Positions 20,795-31,789 of a stretch of DNA of 64,000 nt are shown in pieces. Source of the DNA: Ectobius pallidus (Eukaryota > Arthropoda > Insecta > Blattodea > Ectobiidae); assembly GCA_964059195.1 (NCBI GenBank), contig CAXKWD010000005.1:146349265-146413264 (forward strand). Reading direction: 5' to 3'. Both the position numbers and the translations under genes were made by a program. Positions within the stretch are counted from its first letter, which is position 1, and each line of letters starts with the position of its first letter. Below the pieces are notes generated by a model, which saw only the letters and a program-made list of their open reading frames with translations, searched no databases and had not been told where the DNA came from.

Positions 20795-21420
20795 TCTTAT
20801 AATTAATGATTTGCCTAAAAGTGCATTACTTTCACGCTCCGTTCTCTTCGTCGATGATACTAACTTCTTGTCTGCAAATAGTAAATTAGATCTGCTACGC
20901 GAGATAACTATCAACACACTACAAGAAGCATCCAGTTGCCTTGAAGCAAGCGGTTTTGTCATGAACAACGGTAAGATCAAAAGTTAATGTGTACTACAAT
21001 TCAAACCACTGTCTTAAATCAGGTTGACCGTTTCAAAATACAAGATGTTAAAATTGACAAGAACTTTTCTTGGAGTCCGCATATTGATTCTATTAGTTCT
21101 AAACTCTTTCGTGTGTTGTATCTGTTAAGAAATTTAACGAATTTACGTAAGAGGTGCATATTTTGCATTCTTTCAATCCGTGATCAGTTGTGGACTGGGA
21201 ATCAGCAGGAAAGCTCAGGAAAAAGAACTTTTGCAAAAAAAGACAATGAGAATTATAACCGGTTCTACCAACTGACACAATTGCAGATATTCTTTTTAAA
21301 TCTCTCGTGGGATTACCTATGATAATTCTAACCTTGTCCAGTAAACGTGTTAAGCATGTATAAACTTATTTCACAATTAAAGATCTACATATTTGCTTTA
21401 TCTTTACAATAAATTTATAA
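20795..21420 (+). pseudogene. LINE reverse transcriptase fragment (CR1/Jockey-like), frameshifted
   Basis: The plus strand shows LIINDLPKSA, then SVLFVDDTNFLSA, where VDD is the RT catalytic box. After a stop and frameshifts there are DKNFSWSPHIDSISSKLFRV and a LLRNLTNLR segment, which are the conserved block downstream of the RT palm. Further decayed pieces continue to about 21420. Endonuclease and the rest of ORF2 are absent. It may be the same broad family as the tail at 45870-46176. Confidence 0.8.
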
Positions 21421-22069
21421 TGCATATGGTACTATAAAACCTGTTTTATGATAGACTGTTAAAAGTAATTGCTCTTAATTACTCACGTGAATAAATCGTC
21501 AACTTGTTCTAATGCTGACTCACACAATGTTATTAGTATAATTAATCAGATGCCAGCCTGTCTGACTTTAACATCATATGGCATGACATGGGAACTGATA
21601 ATTTTATTAAAATTTTATTTGATTTAAGAAAATCTTGTCTAATAGATATTCCAACACTTTTAGGTAGATTTCGAAGAAAATCTACCTATTGCAATGGATA
21701 CCACTTTATGATTTTCGAAAAATTCTTTCATATCTTTACGTTTCATGCTCCCCTAAGTACGAAACCACCGCCCGTTCAAAAAAAAATTGTGATATTTATA
21801 TATATATATATATATATCTTTACACGCTAGCGACCGTAATTTTGAAGATATTTGAACCAAATTTTAATATGTTATTTCTAGGCCAAATAGTTCGGACAAG
21901 TTCGTTAATGAGCAAAATTGGCCCAAGGGGGTGGTCGGAGGAGGGGGTTGAAATTTTAAAACATTTTTTAATCTCGGCCCCTATGAAGTATAGAGGGAAA
22001 CTTTGTTTGAATAAATTAGAGTACTCCCTATGGAGTTCACAGTGACACCAACGATTCGGGGGTTCGAGT
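21421..22069. other. Intergenic with (TA)n
   Basis: A (TA)n run lies at about 21797-21820. No gene was recognised. Confidence 0.4.
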
Positions 22070-22070
22070 G

Positions 22071-22099
22071 AGGGTGGAGGTGGGGGTGGGGGTGGGGGA
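22071..22099 (+). other. G-quadruplex-type motif
   Basis: Multiple G-runs in close spacing: GGGTGGAGGTGGGGG followed by TGGGGGTGGGGG. This fits the G3+N1-7 pattern for four or more runs on the plus strand. Function is unknown; it may be a simple-repeat expansion. Confidence 0.6.
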
Positions 22100-22544
22100 T
22101 GAAAATTCGAAACTTTTGAAACTACGTCTTGTGGGGTATCGTTGAAAAGCTCTTGATGAGTGCTCTACAAATCAATAAATAGTTTCTTGATAGCTCTCAT
22201 ATGACGCGAGATTTTAATGTTTGAAAATAATAACACTTAAAAGAATTATTATAATATCATAATTTTGTCTTGTTTAGCGGCTTTGCTAATTTTATTCATT
22301 GCTGATCTTGCGCACGGCCTCCCAGAATATTATATCCTATTCTTGTTGTCAAAACAAATGATTGTAGGCTCTTCCTCTTTACCGAATTCAGTTCTTATTA
22401 CTGCAGGTTTACCATGCCAAGGCTAAAGAAGAAGAGTGCTATGCAGCGACAATAAATTAAACCAAAAGCACTTCGAAATCTACCTCCGCCTGTAGGCCTG
22501 CCTAAAGGGATTTTTACTTCCTCTGCCCGTACCATAGGTACTAT

Positions 22545-23400
22545 AGGTAGAGGAAGTATTGTTTTCGACCCTAAAATTCGAAGTTGAGTTTTTAGCATAT
22601 ATACACGTTTCAAGGCCCCCTGAATCCAAAAATAATATTTTTGTAAACATGTCTGTGTGTGTGTCTGTGTGTCTGTCTGTCTGTGTGGCAGTTTGTGAAC
22701 AGGCTAGCTCCGAAACGGAGAATCGTATGAAAACAAAATTTCGTATTTGGGTCAGGTACCTTCTGAAGATGTGATTCGAAGATTGGCGACAAATTTCTCT
22801 TATTTTTAAGGGGACTTTACATGAAGAAATTTTCGTTTTTCGCGATTTTCTCGAAAACGGCTCTAACGATTTTCTTTAAAATTTGCACATGTGTTCCTTT
22901 TACTGAGAGCTAAAATTTGTATTTGAAACTTTTTTTCGAAAAAATTCTCTGAGGGTAGTTACAAGCCACCCACTGTTCACCCACTGTTTGTAGAAATTTT
23001 GTCTTGCGTGATGAACAACTGAATACACGCTCTTTCACGGCCTCTTATTCTATATAAGAATGTGAAGTGAGAAAGATGTATTGTTGGCCAGGTATAGAGT
23101 AAAGAAGTATCTGAGGGAAATATTCGATAAATTTCGGAAATTATTCTTTACGGCGGAAAGTTCAATAAACGTCTGCAGTCACCTGTTCTTTTTTTTAAAG
23201 TTTGTTATATAGCCTGCGCTTTTAGTCGCATCATTGAAAGAAGAGGTATTTATAGGATAATTAGCGTAAAATTGTGTCTTGCGATTCTGTAAAAGGATAT
23301 GTGAATACTGCTAACTTTTTTTTGGGCAGAGGAAGTTATGTGACTTTCACATCAGATTTTTTCTATTATGACCAGTATGCTGTAAATCACAGCCAATGAC
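22545..23400. repeat. Ancient dispersed repeat R2 (copy 1)
   Basis: Shares ordered landmarks with 46815-47300: TTTTCGACCCT, TTTTCAGCAT-like, ACGTGTTTYRAR, the ATGTCTGTGTG region, then GAGCTAAAAYTTKTATTTGAAAC. A (GTCT)n/(GT)n stretch lies at 22650-22690. Landmarks near 23060-23360 (GAAGTGAGAAA, AGTTATGTGACT) also match 53940-54000, so several related families may overlap here. No coding sequence was identified. Confidence 0.6.
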
Positions 23401-24644
23401 CATTTTTCAAATGCAGCATGCTGTGGAGTGATAAAAACTTTAAAGAGATCTTATAGTATTATATATATCCGAAATTTCAGACCACAAGTTCTGTTCGGTG
23501 ACCAAAATCCTGAGGGTGTTATCTTGATTGGATTTATTATTTTGTTATAGTTCCTCCGATAAAATTGAAATTAATGGTAGATATTGCCTCATCCTGTCAC
23601 TTTTGAGGTGAAGAAAATAACTTAATTTACTCGAAAGTTTTCAGTTGTATCCGGAAGCTATCGATATTGGCCTATCTGTAATTTCCCACTCTATTTTGAT
23701 TGGTTTTGGTTCCCTTGTGTTTTATCCAATTGTTCTCTAGCTCCTCTAGGAACAACAAATTTAGTTCGTGTGTTTCTCCACAGCTTATTATGTCTGTAAT
23801 AATCTCATAAGAGTGTATAGGAGTCTTGGGTTCGAGTACCGGTGACATGTTTTTTCTACCAATCGCCTTGGTTCATTAGGATCTTTAGACAAATAATAAA
23901 AAAGCATTTTAAAAAAACCTGTGCCGTTATTGTTAGTATCACATAGTTTTATTACTTTATTTTTCTCAAGTATTTCTAATGCAGTACTGCGATTTTTACA
24001 TTAATGGCAGCGTTTTTGTTATTCTAACTCCCAAATTCGTTAGCACTCGCAAAGCGAGTAGGCTACATGCATAGACTATAGACCTTCGTCTTCTATATCT
24101 AGAGTAGATTGTATATAAAATAGTTTCCTTTGCGTGAGTGTTAAGTAGAAGTAGAGCATTACCTGAAAAATATGAGTAGTTTTCCACGGTGAAAACTGAA
24201 CAGTAGACTTATTCATCCACACAGTTAATAATATTTGTACATTGCTTATATGTACTGAAGACTTATTCCTGGCTTTATTCGCTTATCTGCGAGTTTCTCA
24301 CGTTCGTCCTTCATAACTATGACGGATGTTAACTGATTCTGCACACAGGCTATCATTATCGTAAACAGAGACTCCCATGCTTATTGTTTTCAAGGTTAAT
24401 TCAAATTCGTATCTCAAAATCCTATTACAACTTCCAGGGATTGAAAGCGTTGCGAATTCAGTTGTATTACTCTTTCATGCAGTTCTTTATGCACAACCGA
24501 GTAACACGAAATGTTTCAGATTGTTCGAATTAACTGCTCTTAAATTGAAGCGCTATTTTGAAACTATCTTTGGTGAGAATTAAAGTAACAGTTTATTATT
24601 CATCAGTCAAGATTTATTCATATTGAAATAAAACCTCGTACAAT
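23401..24644. other. Intergenic, no gene recognised
   Basis: AT-rich. The short open frames (for example 24377-24583) show no recognisable family. Confidence 0.4.
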
Positions 24645-24720
24645 GAAATCTCATTAATCCAGACCAACTGGGTCTGAGAATTACTAGTGAAAGTCTGAAT
24701 TATTAGAAATCAAGGAAAAC
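24645..24720. repeat. Possible pogo/Tigger-like DNA-element fragment
   Basis: TCTCATTAATCCAGACCAA followed by TGGGTCTGAGAATTA resembles the subterminal sequence of pogo/Tigger-type elements and a similar fragment at 51022-51190. The second end was not found. Confidence 0.3.
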
Positions 24721-24770
24721 AAAGGCATTTTTCGTGAAAAGGTCAATGTGGAACAATGCAGTATAATAAC

Positions 24771-25556
24771 TAGGGACCGGATTTTTAGGTTTTTAAAAAC
24801 ACTGTTTTAGGTTTTCCATTAGGTGAAATAGTTTTTTTTAGGTTTTTATCCAAAATATCGTTTTCGGGTAGAATAATTCGTTTAATGAATTTGAATGTGC
24901 TACATAGGATTCAATACATAATACTTGTAAAGTTTAACTTAACAAAATTGACTTAAATTTGAGTAAACTTGCTTTAGGACAATATTAGGCCTATACAATT
25001 GAAGAAAGAAAGCATAGACAATCAAAAGAAGCAGTGAAAATAAGATTGTCTCACATTTCCTGGTTACAATATATCACTAAATATCTTTCAAGAATCTCGA
25101 CTGTGAAGTTCTTCCTGTTATCTCCTACAATACATTTGAAGGCAGAAAATGTCCTTTCAACCTCACATGACGTCAACAATGGTTGTTCGTACGAATATTT
25201 TAAAAGGAATACGCCGGTACTCTTACACTTCCTCTCTTGATACTGTCATCCTAGACGACATTGGGTTGAACGAAACGCTGGTGGTATTAATTTCAACTCG
25301 ACAAAATTGTCTCTCCGCAAAACATCGATTTCTCAACTGACAAACAAAAAAGACAAAAAAGTAGCCTAAATTAGATATTTTAGGTTTTATATCCCGTTTA
25401 GGTACATTTAGGTTTTTATGCCTCATTTAGGTATTTTTAGGTGCCACAGAATTAATGTGGGTGAATCCTATGGACATGATTCGAAAAAGTGTATGATCGC
25501 TTTTTGTTTTGGAAGTAAGGAAAAAAATAGGTAAAAACCTAAGAATCCGGTCCCTA
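24771..25556 (-). mobile_element. hAT-like element 1, internally deleted, with exact 8-bp duplication
   Basis: Terminal inverted repeats TAGGGACCGGATTTTTAGGT and TAGGGACCGGATTCTTAGGT (right end, reverse complement) differ at one position. ATAATAAC flanks both sides (24763-24770, 25557-25564) and fits the hAT target consensus nTnnnnAn. Both ends carry repeated subterminal AGGTTTTT/TTTAGGT motifs, as hAT elements do. A transposase C-terminal remnant lies inside on the minus strand. Confidence 0.92.
25051..25199 (-). pseudogene. hAT transposase C-terminal dimerisation motif, remnant
   Basis: Minus-strand translation gives LLTSCEVERTFSAFK, then GDNRKNFTVEILERYL, ending at a stop at 25051-25053. 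The TSC.VER.FS.(Y/F)K...(S/G)DNR...(x)E.(L)..Y pattern is the hAT C-terminal dimerisation region. About 50 codons are open. The BED finger and catalytic core are missing, so the element depends on a transposase supplied elsewhere. Confidence 0.8.
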
Positions 25557-25564
25557 ATAATAAC

Positions 25565-26339
25565 ATAATAACGTATAGGCCTAGTAGGCTACTCGTATTG
25601 ATTATAAAATTTACCTGTATGTTCCATAGAAATGTACAACCTCGCTCTGATTGGTTTTAGTGTGTTCATTACGACTGAGGATTTTCACAACAATAAGTTA
25701 ATTGAAGGGGTCGGCAGAAGATATTGCTAACCCATACAAACCTCATTTTAGATATTGCATTTGTAAAGTTAGCTCAAATCAGCAAATCTTACTTTTATCT
25801 CTCTTTTGGTACGTATTGTGATACCAACAGGACTTACTGAAAAAATTAGTCTGTACTAAGAAACATTGAGTAAATAGTGATTAAGAAAAAATATAAATAG
25901 TGCAACAATCTCGATTTTTACAAAAAGAGGGTTAGCACTATCTTCAGTTATAGTTTTCTTGTTACTATGAGAAATAAAAGAATATAATTCATATATTAAT
26001 TAATGTATGTTCCGTCATTCTGCAATGAAGTCGTTCTTAAATAGTTTTTTATACCTATTAATTTGATAAAGAAATTTGCATGGCAAAAATGATCGTTTTA
26101 ATTTTATCTACAACTTGACTGTGCTACGTTTTCATATATCCCCTATTGTAATATAGATAGCCATGTACACGAGTAAAGTACCCTCTAAGTCATTATTACA
26201 GCAAAATCAATAAGACAATTTTATTAGCCACATATAGATGATTCGAAATTTACATTTTTGTTAAAATCGTTAGTGTAGTTATTGCAAAAAGCAAAATTTT
26301 GAAAAAGTTTTCATGAAAAGTCCCCTTATTATTACTATA

Positions 26340-26389
<50 letters not shown>

Positions 26390-27470
26390 GATCATCATCA
26401 TCGTCGTCATCAATCTTCCATAACTTGTGAGGTTGCCTTATGACAAAGAGTAGTACATAATAATATTCACATTTTTTTTAGAAGAATTTTTTTAATGAAA
26501 ACTAAGAACGAAAAGCATAAAATAACAAAAAGACAAGGTTGTATACATTCTACTGGATAAAATACAAGTGATGTCTTAATATACAGTTGGTAAAGATGAT
26601 TTTAGCAATTCTAGAGCTATCTCCTTAATTATGTTATTAGAGGGTATTTGAAACCTGCGACAGAAGGAAACCAATTTCTTTCCGGTTCGTTGGAATTCCC
26701 CCAAAAATGTCGTTAATTCAAAAAGAGAGGTGAATGTGATGAATCGTTTACCCGCTACGTTTGTCGACACACACACAGACGTCATTCCAAAATCACTTTT
26801 TCTCTCTCTCCATTTTCCCGGTGTTATCTCGATTTCGATTTTTTGTTACGATCACAATACTTTCTCTATACTAAGTATATGCCTAGGAGAGAAGTAAAAA
26901 GCACAAGCAAATGGCCCTTACGTTATTAATGAACTTCGAAACTTTGTCATTTTGTTTTTCGTCTTCTTCTCTGTTATATAATGGTTGCTATAGCGAGAAT
27001 AACAAACGCCTGTAAAGCCTGGGTTATATTGTCAACTCTATGTTACCTATAGTCCATTAATATGTTGTTCCTTCACTGATTATTATCAATGCTGTCACAA
27101 TTATTTATGTCAACATGTTCAGGCTGATTAGTGACAAACATACATGCTGTTAAGAAACATGAAACAGTACATTAATTGATTATCTCTTATCTAATTGGTA
27201 TCAGTCAAATTTCTTGTGATATAAAGCTAATGGACTACATACATCTAATACATGCATTAGATGATATTTGCCTGTTATAAAACGATTTTGTAATTTTGTC
27301 CATAGGCTTTCAATAACATCCCTGAATCAGTAGGTTGGTCATGACGCCAGTATAGAACGTTTGGTTTGTTACTTCTCAATTCGTATACAGTTCTACAAAG
27401 CGAAGAGCTATAATAAAATTAACGTAAAAATGAAAATAATGATACATCAAGTTGAATGGCGCGTCACAAA
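25565..27470. other. Intergenic with a (TTA)n microsatellite
   Basis: (TTA)n lies at about 26333-26389, and TAGGCCTA at 25576-25583. A stretch near 26745-26790 (TTTGTCGACACACACACAGA) resembles the CACA/GTCTGT-containing region of repeat R2 in inverse orientation. No gene was recognised. Confidence 0.45.
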
Positions 27471-27711
27471 CTATAGTCCGCACAGTTTTAGAAGAAATAC
27501 GAGCTGAGCTAATGCTTGCATTAAAAGGATGAATTTCCAATAATATATTCGGGAAACTGGAAAACTGGAAACTGTGTCCCTCATGTTTGGGCCGTGGGCG
27601 TGCGAACTAGGCAACAGAACTTCTAAATACTTTTGGAAATTCGTCATTTTCGTCGTTTTAATGCACACATTTGCTCAAGCCATCTGCCTTCTAAAACCGT
27701 GCAGACTATAG
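27471..27711. mobile_element. Small MITE-like foldback element (241 bp)
   Basis: Inverted terminal repeats of about 25 bp with about three mismatches: CTATAGTCCGCACAGTTTTA at the left and CTATAGTCTGCACGGTTTTA at the right (reverse complement), continuing through GAAG. No clear target duplication is seen, so the superfamily is undetermined. Confidence 0.75.
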
Positions 27712-27957
27712 ACACGAACAAGCTAATAAACCATGGAAAGAAATGTCAAATCTGAAGGCAGTAGCCAGACCAAGAATTTTATTCGCCGTTATTGTTACTT
27801 ATGGAATAGGAATTACATATAATATTATAACATCCCTTTTATATGTGCAAAACATAAACAAATAAATAAATACAAGAACACGTGTTATTTTTTAAGGAAA
27901 TTCAGCTTTACCCACAGGGAGGATTGCCATTAAGATCAAAGCATAATGTTTACAAGT

Positions 27958-28045
27958 AAACTAAAACTCAACTCCGAGGCGCTACATCCCTGAAAGTACT
28001 AGGAATACCACCTGACCGCTGCGACATCTACCATTGTGAGTGGAA
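27958..28045 (-). repeat. SINE family D fragment (3' end)
   Basis: Matches the 3' end of family D (41071-42084) in inverse orientation: CTCCGAGGCGCTACATCCCT, then ACC.GACCGCTGCG. The rest of the SINE is absent. Confidence 0.7.
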
Positions 28046-28118
28046 ACAAAAAATAGAGCATACTTAATTAACATGATCAAAACAATACATACTTGTATAA
28101 ATGATTCTTGAGTATGCA

Positions 28119-28683
28119 GAGGGGTCTTTTGATGCTCATTTTTTCATTTTTCGTCATTTTCAAGAGATAGGTCATTTTTTGCCAATTTTTAGGTCGTTTT
28201 CGGCATTTTTGGTATGTTTCAGTTGAAGAAGAGAGGTGATTTTCCATGTACAAATCGTTACTTTCATATAACAGACTATAGTTTTTATTTCAGAATCTCC
28301 GCCAAGTGTTCATAGTTCATTCTAATTCAGGTTTATTGTAAACAACATAGAGCTTTTTTCTTTCTTTTTAAATTGCACACATTTATTAGGGGCAAATTGA
28401 TAGGCATCTTTTACGCTAAGGATGTCTAATTATTATAAATTTACTTACTTTTTTAGTAACAAAATAGGTGTGTTTTAGGCTATATTGTAAATTCACATAT
28501 ATAACGCATTGTCTTCCATAAAATTGTTTTTAGCAATTCATTACTTTAAAAAAACTAATTACAAGTACTAATGGTAAATATTTTGGTCATTTTTTAATTA
28601 TATGTAATTTTTTCACTTTTTAGGTAATAAATGCATTTTTAATTTTGCATTTTTTCATTATTTTATGGTCATTAAATGCCCTA
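28119..28683 (+). mobile_element. hAT-like element 2 (same family as element 3, opposite orientation)
   Basis: The right end reads ATTTTATGGTCATTAAATGCCCTA, whose reverse complement starts TAGGGCATTTAATGACC as in element 3. The left end (GAGGGGTCTTTTGATGCTCA) is a degenerate form of the other end. Internal sequence is collinear with the reverse complement of 31081-31747. No target duplication is recognisable. A broken transposase tail lies inside (28222-28329). Confidence 0.7.
28222..28329 (+). pseudogene. hAT transposase C-terminal remnant with in-frame stops
   Basis: The translation shows VEEER, a stop, FSMYKSLLSYNR, L, a stop and then FLFQNLRQVF. It corresponds to the VERSFS.YK..LSDNR dimerisation motif and to the copy at 31425-31543, with two stop codons and a Tyr in place of the usual Asp. 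Confidence 0.75.
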
Positions 28684-30333
28684 CTAATTACGGTTGAGTG
28701 TGAAGTTATTAAAATGTTACCGGTATATTCGCATGTTTAATAAAAGAACATATTCTCTTGAATGAACAACGGAACCATAAATGCTGGTAAGCTTGTGGCT
28801 AAGTGAAGAAACAACTAATTGCTGTGCAGTTGTGCAATGATGCAATCACTGAGACTTATATGGTATAATGGCGGTTATGAAAAATATATTTTAGTTCCAA
28901 ATTAACTTAAAATGTTGCAACCTTGCAAATATAGTGTGTAATTCATAACTTAGTTTACTGCATTAGTGGTACTAAATTTCACCACAAGTGTTTTGCAAAA
29001 TTTAAAAATTACAGTGACCATAATAAAAATAATGCCTGCCATCCAGCATTCTTGTTTTACGTCAAAAGACAGTTCTTGCAAAATAAATAATAATCTTTTG
29101 GCCTATAATTTTTTGTGGGAAAAAATGTTCTCGTAAAATATAGCAAAATTTTGCATTTAAAAAAAGTTAGGTGTAATGCAGTCAGTATTGAAATTTATTT
29201 GATATAATGTCAAAAAGTAGTACACCACTTACGTTGAAACAGAATTTATAAACTTAACCCAAGAATCTCTAAAAATTAAAATATATTGAACTGAATTAAT
29301 AAATATATTTAAAAATGCAGACCATGGCTACCCATGTTTAATCTATTTAAAATTTTATAAATTGCGATAAAAATTACATAATAGAACTTGAAGGTTATTA
29401 TAACAGTATCTTTCTAGATAGTCGAGTTTCACGAAAAAGGATTCGTTTTAGAAACGGCTTTCGACAAGCGCATAGAATTTCAGCAATATGTTCGATTGTC
29501 AAGAAGTTTTATTGTGAATATAAAATGATTTCTAACATGTAGAGAATCACTTAAAATGTTGCAACCGTGCAAATATAGTGTGTAATTCATAACTTAGTTA
29601 CTGCAACGATGGTATTAAACTTCACTACAAGTTTCTTGCAAAATTTAAAAATTATTGTGGCCATAATAGAAATAATGACCTGTCATCCAGCGTTTATGTC
29701 AGCGTATATGTCATCCAGCGTAAAATGAGTTACTGTTTCGTTTATTTAACTATTTCCGTACATAAATATATTTTCTGGTGATCATTTCAGCAATTTTATG
29801 ATAGCTATATATTTTTAAATATATATAAATATATAGGTATATAAGTAGGTGTATGTATATAGCCTTAAAATATATTTATAAAGATATTCATAAAAATATA
29901 CAGCCTATACAAAAAAATGTTCTATTGAATGACAGCACGTCCATATTGTCTGTTAAGCTTTATAAACAAAGGATTTAAACGTAGAAAAATATCTAGAAAC
30001 ATTAATTTTCACTGGGTTTTTCGTATAATATTTCCTTATCGTAGGACATGTAAAATGTTTCCAATTATTAATGTTATAAACGGACTCTGCCATGACAATT
30101 TTCGTAAATATAAAATTAAATGATAATACTTTTTTAAAGAAAATATTATCGATATAAAATTATTTTGTTTGTGAATTGCCATAGGAAGGTCGTTTCTAAA
30201 CATAGAAGTTAAGTATATTTTTTTAATTTATTTTCGAAAAAATATATATAAATTTAAAAATTATTTATTATAATTTAACACTACACACTTTTCACCGAAA
30301 AATCACACAATGCATGCTATGTTGAAGACTTAC
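28684..30333. repeat. AT-rich stretch containing a 145-bp direct duplication
   Basis: 28905-29050 and 29549-29693 match closely (AAAATGTTGCAACC, AAATATAGTGTGTAATTCAT, CCATAATARAAATAATG, CATCCAGC) in direct orientation 644 bp apart. The rest is AT-rich with TA-dinucleotide tracts (29805-29885). The spacing could mark a short LTR-like pair or a segmental duplication; no coding sequence lies between. Confidence 0.7.
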
Positions 30334-30441
30334 CTTCACGTCTGAAAACTGGCTGCCTCTGGATTGACAGAACACCGACCGAGTTGTCTTCGCCGAAGTG
30401 TTTGAGGAATCCTTCACTCAAGTAAAGTTCGTACACTCACT
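30334..30441 (-). other. Putative 5' non-coding first exon of a host gene
   Basis: On the minus strand this GC-richer block ends in GTGAAG followed by GTAAGT (30333-30328), a near-ideal splice donor. It starts at a TCAGT initiator (30443-30439). The roughly 108-nt segment between contains no ATG and no repeat match in the window. If real, it is an untranslated first exon of a gene whose remaining exons lie to the left, in or beyond this window. No downstream exon was found, so this is inference from signals only. Confidence 0.4.
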
Positions 30442-30550
30442 GACTAGAGCTCTGCAAGAGTGGAACGCTCTGTGTTTGTGTTTTGTTATCTCCGGTCACA
30501 TGAGCTGCCAGTTGGGTGGTAGGAGGTAACGGAGGTGCATCAGACCTGAC
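30430..30550 (-). promoter_or_regulatory. Putative TATA-less promoter with arthropod-type initiator
   Basis: TCAGT is the insect Inr consensus (A+1 at 30441, minus strand). No TATA box lies 25-35 bp upstream. The upstream 100 bp is GC-richer than its surroundings (GGTCACATGAGC, AGGAGGTAACGGAGG on the plus strand). Confidence 0.35.
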
Positions 30551-31080
30551 CACAATAATGAATTTTTTTAAGTTCACGGACAACTCTTCCGCAATATGTG
30601 ACTTGCAATCTTTTTTTTTCCTGAACTGGTGCAGAGAAGGGCGACATTGGAAAGGGGTTCAATTAATTTGTAATTAATAAGTGAAGAGAATGTGATACTG
30701 TTATTAGAAACATTGCAACGCCTTACAAGAAAAGTAATAGAAAGGAATATGAAAATAATGAACTAATAGGTAGATAAAAAAGAAATCCTTACTATTTTGC
30801 TTATCAGTTAACGTAATGCTACTCACAGGTTCATATTTCATTGTTTAACAATCAGATAAGATTGTGTAGGCCTACTGCAAATATATACAAATATATATAT
30901 ATATATATATTTTTTTTTTCTGGAAACTCTATGACAATGTAAATCGTTACAACTTAATAGTGCCTTCGAACAATATCACCAAAACTTGATAGCTGAAGAA
31001 CACGGGCTACCCTTTTGGGTGTATCATATTCAGGTCAATGCAAAGGACGACAACATAATGTTGTGTTATTATTTGATGAC
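30551..31080. other. Intergenic with (AT)n
   Basis: TAGGCCTA occurs at 30867-30874 and an (AT)n/T-run at about 30890-30920. Nothing else was recognised. Confidence 0.4.
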
Positions 31081-31747
31081 TAGGGCAAGGCATTTAATGA
31101 CCAGAAAATAGTAAAAAAAATGCAAAATAAAAAAAAATAGTGAAAAATGACAAAATTTAAAAAAAAATTACCATTATTACTTATAAATAGTTGTTTAAAG
31201 TAATGAATTGCTCAAATAAATTTAATGGATTGCAGTGCTTTATATATAAATTTACAATATAAAACACACTTATTTTGTTACTAAAGAAGTAAATAAATTT
31301 ATATTACTTGGAAACTCTTAGCATGCCCATCAAATTGCCCCTAGCAAATATGTGCCATTTAGGAAGAAAACAAAAATTATTTATTTATTATTACAAGACA
31401 AGCTGCTATGGTGTTTACAATATCTTAATTAAAATGAACTAGGAACACTTGATGGAGATTCTCAAATAAAACCGATTGTCTGTTGTCTGAAAGTAACGAT
31501 TTGTACATGGAAAAGCTCTTCTCTAATTCCACTGACACATGACGTAAAAATGCCGAAAATGACCTGAAAATTGCCAAAAAAAAAAAGACCTATCTCTTTA
31601 AAATTACGAAAAATGCAAAATAAACAAAAAATGTAAAAACCAATTGCCCTTATTTAATCAATTATTTCATAATACACATTAGTATATATTCGAGCCATGT
31701 TTTAACCTTCATAAAAAGGATGCAAAATCATCAAATGTCTTGCCCTA
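31081..31747 (-). mobile_element. hAT-like element 3 with imperfect 8-bp duplication
   Basis: Ends TAGGGCAAGGCATTTAATGA and TAGGGCAAGACATTTGATGA (right end, reverse complement). Flanks TTGATGAC (31073-31080) and TCGATAAC (31748-31755) agree at six of eight positions and fit nTnnnnAn. Subterminal ATGACC/AAATGC-type repeats are present. It is inverse-oriented to element 2 (28119-28683). Confidence 0.85.
31425..31543 (-). pseudogene. hAT transposase C-terminal remnant
   Basis: The minus strand reads VELEKSFSMYKSLLSDNRQS, then FENLHQVF, ending at a stop at 31425-31427. This is the hAT dimerisation motif (VER.FS.YK..LSDNR...FENL). All upstream domains are missing. Confidence 0.82.
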
Positions 31748-31789
31748 TCGATAACAATTAAATGGGAATTTTAAATCAAAACGTAATAG

